From contig CAVVNR010000012.1 of NCBI GenBank assembly GCA_963749715.1, positions 186,001 through 250,000 on the forward strand: DNA of 64,000 nt. Reading direction: 5' to 3'. Shown one piece after another: positions 11,327-20,870 of this stretch; within the stretch, counting starts at the first letter, position 1, and each line of letters starts with the position of its first letter. The notes under the pieces were generated by a model. The model was not told where the DNA came from, did not search any database, and saw nothing but the letters and a program-made list of their open reading frames with translations. Made by a program: the position numbers and the translations under genes. The stretch comes from Roseiarcus sp963749715. Its GTDB lineage: Bacteria > Pseudomonadota > Alphaproteobacteria > Rhizobiales > Beijerinckiaceae.

Positions 11327-11821
11327 TTACGCGCGCGACGGCGGCTGGAACAGCTCGAGGGTGATGCCATCATGGATGCGCAAATAGGCGACGCGCGCGC
11401 CAGTGTTCGGGCCGCCGTCAACTTCGACCGGACCCTCGCGGCTCACCGGCTTGGCGCCGCAGTCGACCGCATGCTTCCAGGCGGCGCGGGCGTCTTCGAC
11501 CGCCAGGCAAAGGTGGATATTGCCCGGATTTGCCGTGGCCTCGGAGTTGCCGCGCTTGCCCGGAGTTTGATAGTCCAGCAGTTCGAGGATCACTCCCCCC
11601 GGCAACTCGACGAACGCTCCCTTGATCGAAACGCCTGGGATGCCGATGATCTTCGCCAGATAGGGCCGGTCGAGCAGCTCGCGCCAAAGCGCGGGGGCCC
11701 CAAGGAAACGCTCCCAGAACGCCAGCGCGTCGTCGATGCTGGCGACGCTCATGCCGACATGATGTACGGCGGCGGCGGTCGCCGCTGCTCCCGGCCGGGA
11801 TTTTGCGTCGCCCAAAGCCAT
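11327..11821 (-). CDS. VOC-superfamily (glyoxalase/dioxygenase-like) protein
   Basis: The 164-residue protein has VHHVGMSVASIDDALAFWE at the start, with a candidate metal-ligand His. It continues with the paired beta-alpha-beta-beta-beta modules (FVELPGGVILELLDYQTP; NIHLCLAVEDARAAW) and ends DGITLELFQPP with a terminal Glu ligand. This is the methylmalonyl-CoA-epimerase or lactoylglutathione-lyase fold. The only ATG, at 11821, follows GAGGAG with no spacer, which is unusual, so initiation may depend on coupling to the amidohydrolase whose stop lies about 10 bases upstream. Substrate unknown. Confidence 0.8.
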   Translation of the reverse strand: MALGDAKSRPGAAATAAAVHHVGMSVASIDDALAFWERFLGAPALWRELLDRPYLAKIIGIPGVSIKGAFVELPGGVILELLDYQTPGKRGNSEATANPGNIHLCLAVEDARAAWKHAVDCGAKPVSREGPVEVDGGPNTGARVAYLRIHDGITLELFQPPSRA

Positions 11822-11831
11822 CTCCTCAAAT

Positions 11832-12702
11832 TCAAATTCTGAACAGCTTTTCGGCGTTTCGCGAAAACATCGCCAGCTGCTCGTCCTTGGCGAACCCGGA
11901 AATGATATTCGCGTAAGCGTCGACCAAATCGGGGTAGGAGCTGAACATCCGGTCGACTGGCCAGTTCGTGCCGAAGACGACGCGATGCACGCCAAAAGCC
12001 TCGATGCTGCCGAGCACCCAGGGACGCAGCGAATTCGACGGTCCACAGGCGATCCATCATGCCGAGGCCCGATATTTTCATGACGACGTTTTCCGCCTTC
12101 GCCAGAGCGCGCATCGCCGCCGACCAGCGCTTGAAGTAGGCGTCGTCACGCGCCTCGGGAATCGCGCAGTGATCGACGCAGATCATCGTGTCGGCAAACG
12201 TGGCGGCGAGGTCGATGAGATCGTCGAAATGCTGGATGCGGGTGTCGATGCACGAGACGAGATTATGCCGCCTGAGGTGTTTGAAGCCTGAGCGCCAGGC
12301 GCCGTCGACCAGATAGCGTCCCTTGCCAAAATCCCTGACTCCGCGAACGTTGGCATATTGCATGTGGCGATCAAGCACCCCTTCGGCGTCAGGATCGGCG
12401 AGGTGGCATTCGACGACGAGGCCGTGGGGGTAGCCGGTTTTGTCGGCGAAGGCCTGAAGCCACCTCGTCTCGTCGACAGGATCTGGAATGCCCAGCGCCG
12501 CTTGGACGTGGACCGCCTTCGGCACGTTTGAAAAGCGGATCTCGGCGATATAGTCCTCGATCCAGTAGTGCTGCGCCTTGAGCGCGTCGATATTGCCCAG
12601 GAAGCCATGAACGGAGTCCGGCTCAAGCCACGAATAGCGCAGCTCCGGCCGCTTGAGGTCATGCAGGTGAAAATGGGTGTCGACGAAGGGAATTTCGGCC
12701 AC
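11832..12702 (-). CDS. Amidohydrolase-2 family lactonase-like enzyme (COG3618 type), apparent frameshift near 12035
   Basis: This TIM-barrel hydrolase starts VAEIPFVDTHFHLHD, where the HxH pair are metal ligands. It continues with FSNVPKAVHVQAALG, CVDHCAIPEA and KISGLGMMDR, and after a frame change near 12035 ends with VVFGTNWPVDRMFSSYPD and RNAEKLFRI. About 289 residues is normal for L-fuconolactonase-like COG3618 proteins. I chose the GTG at 12702 because GGGAGG is well placed nine bases before it; the upstream ATG at 12807 adds a low-complexity stretch. It is the first gene of its operon and probably opens a sugar lactone. Confidence 0.85.
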
Positions 12703-13057
12703 CGCGGCGTGTCCTCCCGGGACGGCTGTCACAGTCGCAGCCCTCGTCGATGCGCTTCCGCTGATCGCCCGCGAAGACGCAACCGAAGGCGTCTCATTGG
12801 CGCTCAAGCCGAAGACATATCGCCGCGATCCATAACCGAGCGGCCGCAGCGGCGCAACAAGCGAAGCCTGCCGAGACCCGCCGAGAATGTGCTTGCGCGC
12901 TTCGACGATGTCTCAATATAGTTCGGCGGTAGAGCGCGAAGCTTGCCGTGGGCAGGCGATAGTGGGAGCGGCGCAACAAGGCGGCCTATCAGGCAGACCG
13001 CGGAAACGCGCGCGCCAGGGTCCTCGAAACGCCGGATGACTGGAAGGCGTTCCGCGG
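12703..13057. promoter_or_regulatory. Divergent upstream region between two catabolic operons
   Basis: These 355 bases separate the amidohydrolase operon (minus) from the SDR/SMP-30 operon (plus) and must hold both promoters. No gene is convincing here. The only structure seen is a small inverted repeat, AGACGC at 12775-12780 with GCGTCT at 12789-12794. No copy of the LacI-type operator found at 861-874 is present. Confidence 0.4.
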
Positions 13058-13808
13058 ATGAGTCCGCCATCACAACGGCGTCGCGGCGTGGTAACCGGAG
13101 CAGCCAGCGGCATCGGCAAGGCCGTGGTTCGGAGAATGCGGGGCGAGGGCGTCGAAGTCCTGGCGGTCGACATCAATCGCGACGGGCTAAGTTGCTTCGA
13201 GAAGGAAGGCTGCGAGACCCTCGCCGCCGACATTACCGATCCCGCGGTTCGCGCCAAACTCGGCGGACTGGGCTGAGGGCGCAAGCTATCTGGTCAACTC
13301 TGCCGGCGTCATCGTCATCAAGCCCATCTTCGAACTGACGATCGAGGACTGGCGCCGTGTGCAGGCCGTCAACGCCGAGGCGACGTTCTTCCTATGCCAG
13401 GAGATCGGCCCAAGGCTCAGCCCGGGCGGCGCGATCGTCAATCTGTCGTCGAGTTCCGCCAAGCTCGCGACGACCATCGAAGTCGCAGCCTACGCCGCCT
13501 CGAAGGCTACGATCCTTTCCATCACTCGCTCCTTCGCATACGCGCTTGCTCCTCGTCGGGTCAGGGTCAACGCCATCCTGCCTGGCATCGTCGACACCCC
13601 GATGCAGGACGAGGTGCTTGAACGAGTGGCGCCCATGCGTGGCCTCACGGCGGAGGAACTGCACGATGCGCGGACGAGGCTAGTCCCGCTCGGACGCGGG
13701 TCGACGCCCGAGGAATGCGCCAGCCTGATCTGGTTCCTCCTCTCGGATGAAGCCGCTTACATGACCGGACAGGCGATCAACTTCACTGGCGGCCTTGTGA
13801 CCTGGTGA
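13058..13808 (+). CDS. Short-chain dehydrogenase/reductase, apparent frameshift near 13270
   Basis: The N-terminal half has GVVTGAASGIGKAVVRRM (cofactor motif). A stop follows GGLG, but shifting frame at the GGGCTGAGGG stretch near 13270 continues EGASYLVNSAGVIVIKP, then NLSSSSAKLA, YAASK (active site) and YMTGQAINFTGG. The total of about 249 residues is normal. The shift is next to runs of G, where a one-base error is plausible. It is the first gene of the plus-strand run ending with the second ABC importer. It probably oxidises a sugar or a deoxy-keto acid. Confidence 0.85.
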
Positions 13809-13825
13809 GCGAAAGCGAGGAAACC

Positions 13826-14705
13826 ATGAAAAAGCCGATCACCGTCTGTACGGCCGGCCTCGGCCATCCCGAGGGTCCCTATGAACTCGACGATGGCCGG
13901 GTCATCTACGCCAACACCTATGCGAGCGCGATCGGGGTATGGGACCCGAAGACCGGGAAGGCTGGCCTCTACGCCGATGTCGGCGGTGGACCGAACGCCT
14001 GCATGCTCGGCAGCGACGGTTGGGTTTACTCCACCCAGACGCCCAATGTTGGAGCCTGGGCCGCGCCCGTCCACCGGCCGCCTTCGATCCAGAAGACCAG
14101 CCCCGCCGGCAAGGCCGAGATCCTGGTCACCGAGGCCGACGGCGTGAAGTTCGACGGGCCCAACGATCTGGCGTTCGGACCTGACGGGCGACTCTATTTC
14201 ACCGACTTCGGGCGATTGGGCGCCCGACACGAAGCCACATCCCGGACGTATCGTCGTCATCGAAAGAAACGGCAAAGCAAGCGTGCTCGAAGAGCTTGAC
14301 CACGTCTATCCGAACGGCATCGTCGTCCAGCCGGACGGCTCGGTCGTGTGGGTCGAGTCCTATACCTTGAACGTCGTCCGCCGGACGCCCGACGGCGCCA
14401 AGCGGGTGATCCATAGGATGCCGGAAGGGCACATTCCCGACGGTCTCAAGATCGATTCGGCAGGCAACTTCTGGATCACCGCCGTCGCCGCCGGCGGCGT
14501 CGATGTCATCGACAAGAACGGCGCGCCGTTGCATTTCCTCGATACCGGCGGCACGATACTCAACTGCGTGTTCGGCAAGGGGGGCGCGCTTTATTGCTGC
14601 GACATGGGACCATTTGACGTTACCGGCGCGGCGATGACCGGCAGGCTGATCAAGGTTGACGTCGGCGTCGAAGGCATGCCGCTCTTTCGCGGCGCGATTG
14701 GGTAG
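13826..14705 (+). CDS. SMP-30/gluconolactonase-type lactonase, apparent one-base frameshift near 14209
   Basis: This beta-propeller lactonase of about 292 residues opens sugar lactones. It shows the metal-site elements GLGHPEGPYEL, then FDGPNDLAFGPDGRLYFTD. One extra G turns DFGDWAPDTKPHPGR out of frame near 14209; the other frame continues IVVIERNGKASVL and YPNGIVVQPDG, then HIPDGLKIDSAGNFW. ATG 13826 is preferred over the upstream GTG at 13805 because GAGGA is correctly spaced before it. It follows the SDR by 17 bases, consistent with a dehydrogenase then lactonase sequence of reactions. Confidence 0.88.
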
Positions 14706-14714
14706 GGGCCGAAC

Positions 14715-15851
14715 ATGAAAATCGCCAGGGTTGAGGCTATCCCGGTCAGCTATCCCGAGCCGAACGATTTCAACGCTCTTCGCCATCTCTGCCTCGCCAA
14801 GATTACGGCGGACGACGGTCAGGTGGGCTGGGGCGAGTCGATCACGCAATTTCCCGAAGCCAATTTCGCCGCCAAGGCGATCATCGAGGGCATGGCGCCG
14901 AACCTGATCGGCAAGGATCCGGTGCAGACCGAGACGCTCTGGCGGCAGAACAAACAGCAGGCGTGGTGGTACGGCTATCACGGCGGCATCGCCTCATACG
15001 CGGTCGCCGCCATCGACATTGCTCTCTGGGACCTCAAAGGCAAGGCGTTGGGTAGAAGCGTCCTCGACCTGCTGGGCGGCCCCGTGCATGAGCGATTGCC
15101 GGCGATCGCTTCATGCCACGCCCACTACAAGTCGATCCCCGATATGGCCCAAGAGACCGCCGAATGGGTCTCCACGGGGTTGCAGGGGCTCAAGACCGGG
15201 TTCGGCAAGCGCGGCAATGCGCGCCTCGGCTACGACCACGATCGCGACGTCGCCTATGTCAAAGCCATGCGCAAGGTGCTCGGGGACAAGATGCTGATGA
15301 TCGACAACGGCATCGCGATCAAGTGGGACGTCACCGACGCCGTGCGGCGCGCCAAGGCGATGGAGGAATACAATCTCGCGTGGATCGAGGAGCCGCTCGG
15401 CGCATGGGATCCGGAGGGCTATGCAAACCTGCGCGCCAAGACCACGACCCGCATCGCCTATGGCGAGCGTGAGTGGACACTGGACCAATTCGAGCGCGTG
15501 CTGGCGACCGGCACGGTCGACGTTGTCGGCGTTGATCCCGGCCGAGCCGAGGGACTTACCGGGTTCAAGAAAGTCGTCGAGCGATGTGAATTCTACCGCC
15601 GGCAGGCCAACGCGCATGCCTGGTCGTCGGCGATCGTCACCGCGGCGAGCCTGGCTATTTCTTTCAATTCGCCTGCTTGCAAGCTGTTCGAGTTCAAACC
15701 GCTGCGCAATCCGATGCAGCATGATCTCGTGACAAAGCCCTTTGAGCATATCGAGGGCTGGGTCTATCCGCCCACCGGCCCTGGCCTCGGCATTGAAGTC
15801 ATCCAGGAAGTGGTCGATAGCTTCCGGAGCGAGAAGATTTTGTCGCCGTGA
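14715..15851 (+). CDS. Mandelate racemase/muconate lactonizing enzyme family dehydratase
   Basis: This intact 378-residue enolase-superfamily member has an N-terminal capping domain followed by a barrel. Metal ligands are visible at MLMIDNG, WIEEPLG and YGERE, and there is a candidate general acid/base region at ANAHAWSSAI. The order dehydrogenase, lactonase, dehydratase in this operon suggests it removes water from a sugar acid to give a 2-keto-3-deoxy acid. The exact sugar acid cannot be read from sequence. It lies nine bases after the lactonase gene. Confidence 0.9.
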   Translation: MKIARVEAIPVSYPEPNDFNALRHLCLAKITADDGQVGWGESITQFPEANFAAKAIIEGMAPNLIGKDPVQTETLWRQNKQQAWWYGYHGGIASYAVAAIDIALWDLKGKALGRSVLDLLGGPVHERLPAIASCHAHYKSIPDMAQETAEWVSTGLQGLKTGFGKRGNARLGYDHDRDVAYVKAMRKVLGDKMLMIDNGIAIKWDVTDAVRRAKAMEEYNLAWIEEPLGAWDPEGYANLRAKTTTRIAYGEREWTLDQFERVLATGTVDVVGVDPGRAEGLTGFKKVVERCEFYRRQANAHAWSSAIVTAASLAISFNSPACKLFEFKPLRNPMQHDLVTKPFEHIEGWVYPPTGPGLGIEVIQEVVDSFRSEKILSP

Positions 15852-15903
15852 ACTGATCGGGCGATAAGAAATCGGCAAGGACCGAACCCAGGGAGGAATC
15901 AAA

Positions 15904-17013
15904 ATGAAATCGAAGCTTAAAATCTGTGCCGCGGCCATCGTCCTTGGCGCCGCGGCCGGCGGGGGGACGGTTTTGGCGGCGGACAGCCAATCGCAGATCC
16001 CTTCGACAGGCGAGAAGGTTGCCGGCGCGCCATTCGAGGTCAAGCGTGACTGGGGCACGTTCAAGCTCGCCGACCGGATCGCCGCCAAGGTCAAGAACGG
16101 CGACAAGATCGATTATGTCTTCTCCTACCAGGCCTCCGGCATTCCGCTTTTCTCGCCGCAATACGCCGCGGGCTTTGACACCGGCTGCAAGCTGGGCAAT
16201 GCGATCGCTCCACTCGATTGCGCCTCGATCGCGCCGGTGCAGACCGACGCCAATCAGCAGGTCTCGCAGATCGAAGCCAAGCTCGCGGCCGGCGAGATCG
16301 ACTGCATCTCGATCGAGCCGTCGACTTCGAACTCGACGACGGCGATCGTGAACAAGCTGATGGAACAAGGGATTCCCGTCTTCACCGTCGGCGTCACCTC
16401 TCGCGGGCACGAGTTCACCAACTTCACCCAGGTGCCTCAGCTCGAGGGCGAGACGGCGGGCAAGATCGTGCTCGACTGGATGAAGGCCAACAACAAGGAC
16501 CTGAAAGTGTTCGCGGTCTCCGGCGGCGACCCGACCCAATTCTGGGCGCAAGGCCGAATGAAAGGATTCCGCGAGACCATCGCCAAGGCGATTCCCGACG
16601 CAAAGTTTGTCACCACTGAAGCGAATGGGCTGAACGTCAGCTACGATCCCGGCCAGACTTATGACGCTTATCGGACGTTCCTCTCCGCCAATCCGGATGT
16701 GCAGTTCATCGAGAATGTCGACATCGGCGCCGAACATGCCGATCGCGCGATCACCAGCCTGAACAGGGCCGGCCAAGTGTTCACCATCGGCTGGAACGTC
16801 TCAAAGGGTCAGCTCGACGGAATTGAGAAGGGCATTCAGGTGGCGGCGCTCGATCAGCGATGGTCGGATCAGGCGGCCTTCGGCGGCCCCGCCTGCGCCC
16901 AATTCCTGAAGAACGGCGCGATCTTGCCCAACACTCAGACGCTGTTGCCGGTGATGAAGGATCAGGTCGCCGCGGCGCGAGCCGAACTCGACCGCATCCT
17001 CGGTCAGAAGTAG
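15904..17013 (+). CDS. Sugar ABC transporter periplasmic binding protein
   Basis: This 369-residue exported protein has a signal peptide with hydrophobic core AAAIVLGAAAGGGTVLA. The mature protein has a type-1 periplasmic binding fold, with DYVFSYQASGIPLFSPQYAA, GEIDCISIEPSTSN and DWMKANNKDLKVFAVSGGDP. The ribosome site GGAGG is seven to eight bases before the ATG. A strong hairpin just after the stop probably raises its level over the permease and ATPase. It supplies the single-permease importer that follows. Confidence 0.92.
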   Translation: MKSKLKICAAAIVLGAAAGGGTVLAADSQSQIPSTGEKVAGAPFEVKRDWGTFKLADRIAAKVKNGDKIDYVFSYQASGIPLFSPQYAAGFDTGCKLGNAIAPLDCASIAPVQTDANQQVSQIEAKLAAGEIDCISIEPSTSNSTTAIVNKLMEQGIPVFTVGVTSRGHEFTNFTQVPQLEGETAGKIVLDWMKANNKDLKVFAVSGGDPTQFWAQGRMKGFRETIAKAIPDAKFVTTEANGLNVSYDPGQTYDAYRTFLSANPDVQFIENVDIGAEHADRAITSLNRAGQVFTIGWNVSKGQLDGIEKGIQVAALDQRWSDQAAFGGPACAQFLKNGAILPNTQTLLPVMKDQVAAARAELDRILGQK

Positions 17014-17024
17014 TTGCGGGGTTT

Positions 17025-17047
17025 GGGGCCAGGAATATCCTGGCCCC
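17025..17047 (+). terminator. Strong hairpin after the binding-protein gene (attenuator or mRNA stabiliser)
   Basis: A perfect ten-base stem, GGGGCCAGGA at 17025-17034 and TCCTGGCCCC at 17038-17047, has a three-base loop and is followed by TTCTCCTT. It lies 11 bases after the binding-protein stop and 30 bases before the permease start. Such hairpins in ABC operons protect the 3' end of the binding-protein mRNA or partly stop transcription. The T-run is imperfect, so partial rather than full termination is likely. Confidence 0.7.
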
Positions 17048-17077
17048 TTCTCCTTAGGAGCATGGCCGCCAAGCCTC

Positions 17078-18139
17078 ATGACCAGCGCTGATTCCCGCGA
17101 CCCTGCTCCTGCCGGAACATCCCGCCCAAGCTTGTCCTCCACGGGCCAAGCGACCTTCGACCTTGCATTGCGCATGGGAGGATTGGTCCTCGCGATCGTC
17201 CTCGTCGCCCTTTTGATGTTTGTTCTCAAGCCGAAGTCGTTCAACATCGACGTCGGCATTTCGGTCCTTCGCGCGATGAGCTCGGTGGCGATCATGTCGC
17301 TCGGACTGACCCTGGTCATCGTCGTCGGCGAAATCGACTTGTCATTTGGCGCCATGTACGGCCTCGGCGCGAACTCGCTCGCCGTCATGTGGATATTGCT
17401 GGGGATCCCGATTTACGCGGCGCTGCCTCTGGCGATCGGCGTTGGAGCATTGGTTGGTCTCTTCAACGGCGCCCTGGTCACGTGGCTGCGCATACCCTCC
17501 TTCATTGTGACGCTCGGCACTTACAACCTGCTTTACGGCGTTTCGCTCTGGATCACCAAGACGTCGACCTTCAACCCGGTCTATCCGCCGCCCGGATCCG
17601 ATATTCCGCCCGCTCAACTCGATTTCTTCACCGGCCTTACGGCGAGTTTCGGCGCCCATCCGATATCGTTCGAAGTCGTCTGGATGCTCGGGCTCGCACT
17701 GGCCATCGGGCTCCTGTTGCACCGCACGCTGTTCGGCTTTCGGCTGATGGCGATCGGCGGCAACCCGATTGCCGCTCAACTCGCCCGCCTGCCGGTTACG
17801 CGGTACAAGATTCTTGCGTTCGTGATCTGCAGCATGCTGGCGGCTGTTGCGGGAATCCTCGATTTTTCCTTTATCCAGACGACCCAGCCGAACATCGGCT
17901 TGTCGTACACCTTCCCGGTTTTTGCGGCGGTGATCATCGGCGGCGCCAGTCTTTCCGGCGGCAAAGGGACGGTGATCGGAGCGATGAGCGGCGCATTGCT
18001 CCTTGCCGAACTGCAACAGGGCCTTGCGCTGCTTTCCCCCGGGCCGCACGTGCAGCAACTCTTCCTTGGCTTCGTGACGATCGGCGCGGTCGCCCTCGAC
18101 CTCGCGCTCACCAATCTCCGCAATCGCAGGGCGGCATGA
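17078..18139 (+). CDS. Sugar ABC transporter permease (CUT2 family)
   Basis: This 353-residue membrane protein has a hydrophilic N-terminal tail of about 30 residues before the first span. Family markers are IVVGEIDLSFGAMYGLG and IPSFIVTLGTYNLLYG, with IIGGASLSGGKGTVIGAMSG near the C-terminus. Its stop overlaps the ATPase start (ATGA at 18136-18139). It is the only permease in this importer, so it should form a homodimer, unlike the two-permease importer at 3.9-5.9 kb. Confidence 0.92.
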   Translation: MTSADSRDPAPAGTSRPSLSSTGQATFDLALRMGGLVLAIVLVALLMFVLKPKSFNIDVGISVLRAMSSVAIMSLGLTLVIVVGEIDLSFGAMYGLGANSLAVMWILLGIPIYAALPLAIGVGALVGLFNGALVTWLRIPSFIVTLGTYNLLYGVSLWITKTSTFNPVYPPPGSDIPPAQLDFFTGLTASFGAHPISFEVVWMLGLALAIGLLLHRTLFGFRLMAIGGNPIAAQLARLPVTRYKILAFVICSMLAAVAGILDFSFIQTTQPNIGLSYTFPVFAAVIIGGASLSGGKGTVIGAMSGALLLAELQQGLALLSPGPHVQQLFLGFVTIGAVALDLALTNLRNRRAA

Positions 18140-19641
18140 ACGGCGAACTCGACGGCGTCCGTCTCCGCGGCTTGCGTAAACGGTATGGTGCAACCGTTGC
18201 GCTTGCCGGGCTCGACCTCGATATCCGGCCAGGCGAAGTTCTCGGCATCGCCGGGCCGAACGGCGCCGGAAAAAGCACACTCGTCCGCGTGATCGCCGGA
18301 GAGGAAAGGCCCGACGACGGCGAGCTCATGTTCAACGGGCGTCCCTGGACGCCTGCCCTCGACTGGCGCCGGGTCGCCGTCGTTCACCAGGAGCCGCAAC
18401 TCTTCCCCAACCTCACCGTCGCCGAGAATGTGCTGGTCGGGCGTGAAGGAGCCGGCAATGGCTGGCCGAAGCTGAGCTCCGCCGACGCGAAGGTCATGAA
18501 GGCGTTCGGCATCGACCGTTTCGCCGACACAGCCCTCGCCAACTGCACTCTGGCGACCCAGCAACGGGCTGAGATCGCACGCGCCGTCGCGCGCGACGCG
18601 CAGGTCTTTCTGTTCGACGAACCGAACTCGGCGCTGACGGACGAGGAATCCGACGAATTGTTCCGAGAGATGCACAAGCTCGCGGCTGGCGGGCGAATTG
18701 TGCTTCTCGTCACCCATCGGCTCGGCGATCTTTTCGAGCATGCGAAACGCGTCGCCGTGATTCGCGACGGCCGGGTCCGCGCGATTCTCCAAGGCGACGC
18801 GCTGACCGAAGATGGGATCGCAGAGCAGCTTGTGGTCGGCCGCGACGGCGAGAAAAACGTCAAGAGCAGCGTCGAGATCGGTCGTAGCGGAAGCGCTCTC
18901 GTGTCCGTCGATGCCTGGTCCCACACCGCCGCCTTTCACAATATTGCCTTGCACGCCAGGCCGGGGGAAATCGTCGCCCTGGTTGGGGTCGAGGGCTCGG
19001 GCGCGCGGGAGTTGCTGCGTTCCTTCGCCGGCTTGGAATCCTGTTCGGGAACGATCGAGATCGGCGGAGAAACAGGGGATAGGGCGCAACGCCTCACCGC
19101 CTACGTTCCCGCTACCCGAATGCTGAGTCTCTACAGCAACTTCTCGGTTGCGGAGAATTTGCTTGTCCGCCTGGGCCGCCCGGAGATTGCCGGAGTCGCG
19201 ATGGCTCTGAAGAAGAAGCGGATGCGGCGCCTCGCCAATGAAGCGGCCCGGCGCTTTTTGATACGAGCTCACTCCGTCTCGCAGGGAATACGCTCCCTTT
19301 CCGGCGGCAATCAACAGAAAGTGGCGATCGCCCAGGCGCTCAATTGCGCCCCGCGGCTGCTGTTGCTCGAAGAGCCGACGCGGGGTGTGGATATTCACAG
19401 CAAGCGCGAAATTTATCGGCTGCTGCGCGACTACGTCAGCGCCGGCAACGCCGTGATCATGTTTTGCACCGAAGTGCTCGAGGTCTACGAAGCCGCCGAC
19501 CGCGCGCATGTCGTCGTCGACGGGAGTTTGTCACGCGGGATCGTGGTCCGCGATTACCCCCACGTTGAGGCTCTTGCCACTGATATCGCGCGAATGGAGC
19601 GTCATGTTCGCGACGATCGCGGAGCGGGGCGGCAATCTTAA
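18136..19641 (+). CDS. Sugar ABC transporter ATP-binding protein with two nucleotide-binding domains
   Basis: The 501-residue double ATPase has in domain 1 Walker A GPNGAGKST at residues 40-48, a degenerate signature (CTLATQQRAEIARAV) and Walker B VFLFDEPNSAL. Domain 2 has a degenerate Walker A (GVEGSGARELL), an intact signature (LSGGNQQKVAIAQAL) and Walker B LLLLEEPTRGVD. The start at 18136 is set by the ATGA overlap with the permease and by MNGELDGVRLRGLRKRYGAT as a normal N-terminus. It ends six bases before the convergent E2 gene. Confidence 0.93.
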   Translation: MNGELDGVRLRGLRKRYGATVALAGLDLDIRPGEVLGIAGPNGAGKSTLVRVIAGEERPDDGELMFNGRPWTPALDWRRVAVVHQEPQLFPNLTVAENVLVGREGAGNGWPKLSSADAKVMKAFGIDRFADTALANCTLATQQRAEIARAVARDAQVFLFDEPNSALTDEESDELFREMHKLAAGGRIVLLVTHRLGDLFEHAKRVAVIRDGRVRAILQGDALTEDGIAEQLVVGRDGEKNVKSSVEIGRSGSALVSVDAWSHTAAFHNIALHARPGEIVALVGVEGSGARELLRSFAGLESCSGTIEIGGETGDRAQRLTAYVPATRMLSLYSNFSVAENLLVRLGRPEIAGVAMALKKKRMRRLANEAARRFLIRAHSVSQGIRSLSGGNQQKVAIAQALNCAPRLLLLEEPTRGVDIHSKREIYRLLRDYVSAGNAVIMFCTEVLEVYEAADRAHVVVDGSLSRGIVVRDYPHVEALATDIARMERHVRDDRGAGRQS

Positions 19642-19647
19642 ACCTCG

Positions 19648-20860
19648 TCAACTCGCTGTCCACGGTCCGCGCTCCACCCGCTCGGCCAATGTGTTGATGA
19701 ATTGCGCGCCAAGAAGTCCGTCGATCACGCGGTGATCGACGGAGAGCGTGAGGTTGACGCCTCTCGCGACGTCGATCCCGCTGGCCCGCGCAACAACCCG
19801 CTCATGCTGGCGTCCGACAGCAAGGATGCCCGACTGGCCGGGGTGGACGATCGCTTCGAAGCGATCAGCGCCGCTCGCGCCAAGGTTGGAAACCGAGAAA
19901 GAGACCGGCGCAAAATCGGCCTCAAGCAGTCGGCCCGAGCGAGCGCGCTGGACGGCGTCGCGCCGCGTTTGGGCGATTTCGTGAACTGATTTGCCAGCGA
20001 GGTCGCGCAGAGCGGGAATCATGACGCCCTCCGCGAGGGCGACGACGAGGCCGATATCGACGCTCGAGGCGAGCATATTGCCGGCATCGCCATTCACTTC
20101 ATGCCAACGGCCGAGGATGCGCGGATGCACGACGAACGATTGAGCCAGCGCCGCCAACAGAAAATCGGTCAGAGTGGGCTTGACGCCGATGGATCGTCCC
20201 AGCTCGCGGCCAAGGGATGCTCGCGCTTGGTCGATCGCCGTGGTCTCGACCCAGCGGTCGATGACGAAGGACGGAATCGTTCTTCGGCTGAGGGTGACCA
20301 ACTCGGCAATCTGGCGCCGCATGGGTGAAAACGGCTCGAACTCCGCGGGCGCCGGCGCGGCGAGCGCCGCTTTCGCGTCCCGAGCCTCGAGCGCGGCGGA
20401 AACGTCGCGCCCGCGAATTCGCCTGAGCGGGTTTGCGGCGGCGAGAGTTCGCAGATCTACTCCATTCATTTTTGCGAGATGTTTGGCGAACGGCGAAGCA
20501 AGGATCCGCGAACCGCGGGCCCCCGGCGATGACCGAGGCGCCGCGACAACGAACTCCTCCTCAGGAGCAGACCGGGCCGCCACCTTTGTCGCCGTCGAGG
20601 CTCTCCCACTCGCGGATGCTGTTTCCGCGGTGGTTCTCAGGCGAGCGAGCACGGCGCCGGCGGGCAGTTCCTGGCCTTCGCCGGCCAGCACAGCTTCGAG
20701 CCTTCCTTCCGCCGGCGAACTCCACCTCCATTGCCGCCTTGTCGGTCTCGAGTTCGACGAGCGGCTCGCCTATCGCGACCTTGTCGCCGATCTCCTTAAG
20801 CCAGCGCACAACCTTGACGGTTTCCATGGTGGCGCTGAGCTTCGGCACAAGAAAGTCCAT
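19648..20860 (-). CDS. 2-oxoacid dehydrogenase E2 (dihydrolipoamide acyltransferase), apparent frameshift near 20705
   Basis: The N-terminal lipoyl domain begins MDFLVPKLSATMETVKVVRW, with the lipoyl lysine in ELETDKAAME near residue 41. After EFAGGR the frame breaks at a four-base tandem repeat (CCTTCCTTCC at 20701-20710) and continues LEAVLAGEGQELPAG. Next come a peripheral subunit-binding domain (ILASPFAKHLAKMNGVDL) and the catalytic domain ending with VDHRVIDG, which contains the active-site His and Asp. About 403 residues is normal for a one-lipoyl E2. It forms a complex with the two E1 genes just upstream. Confidence 0.88.
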
Positions 20861-20870
20861 GAGACGCCAG

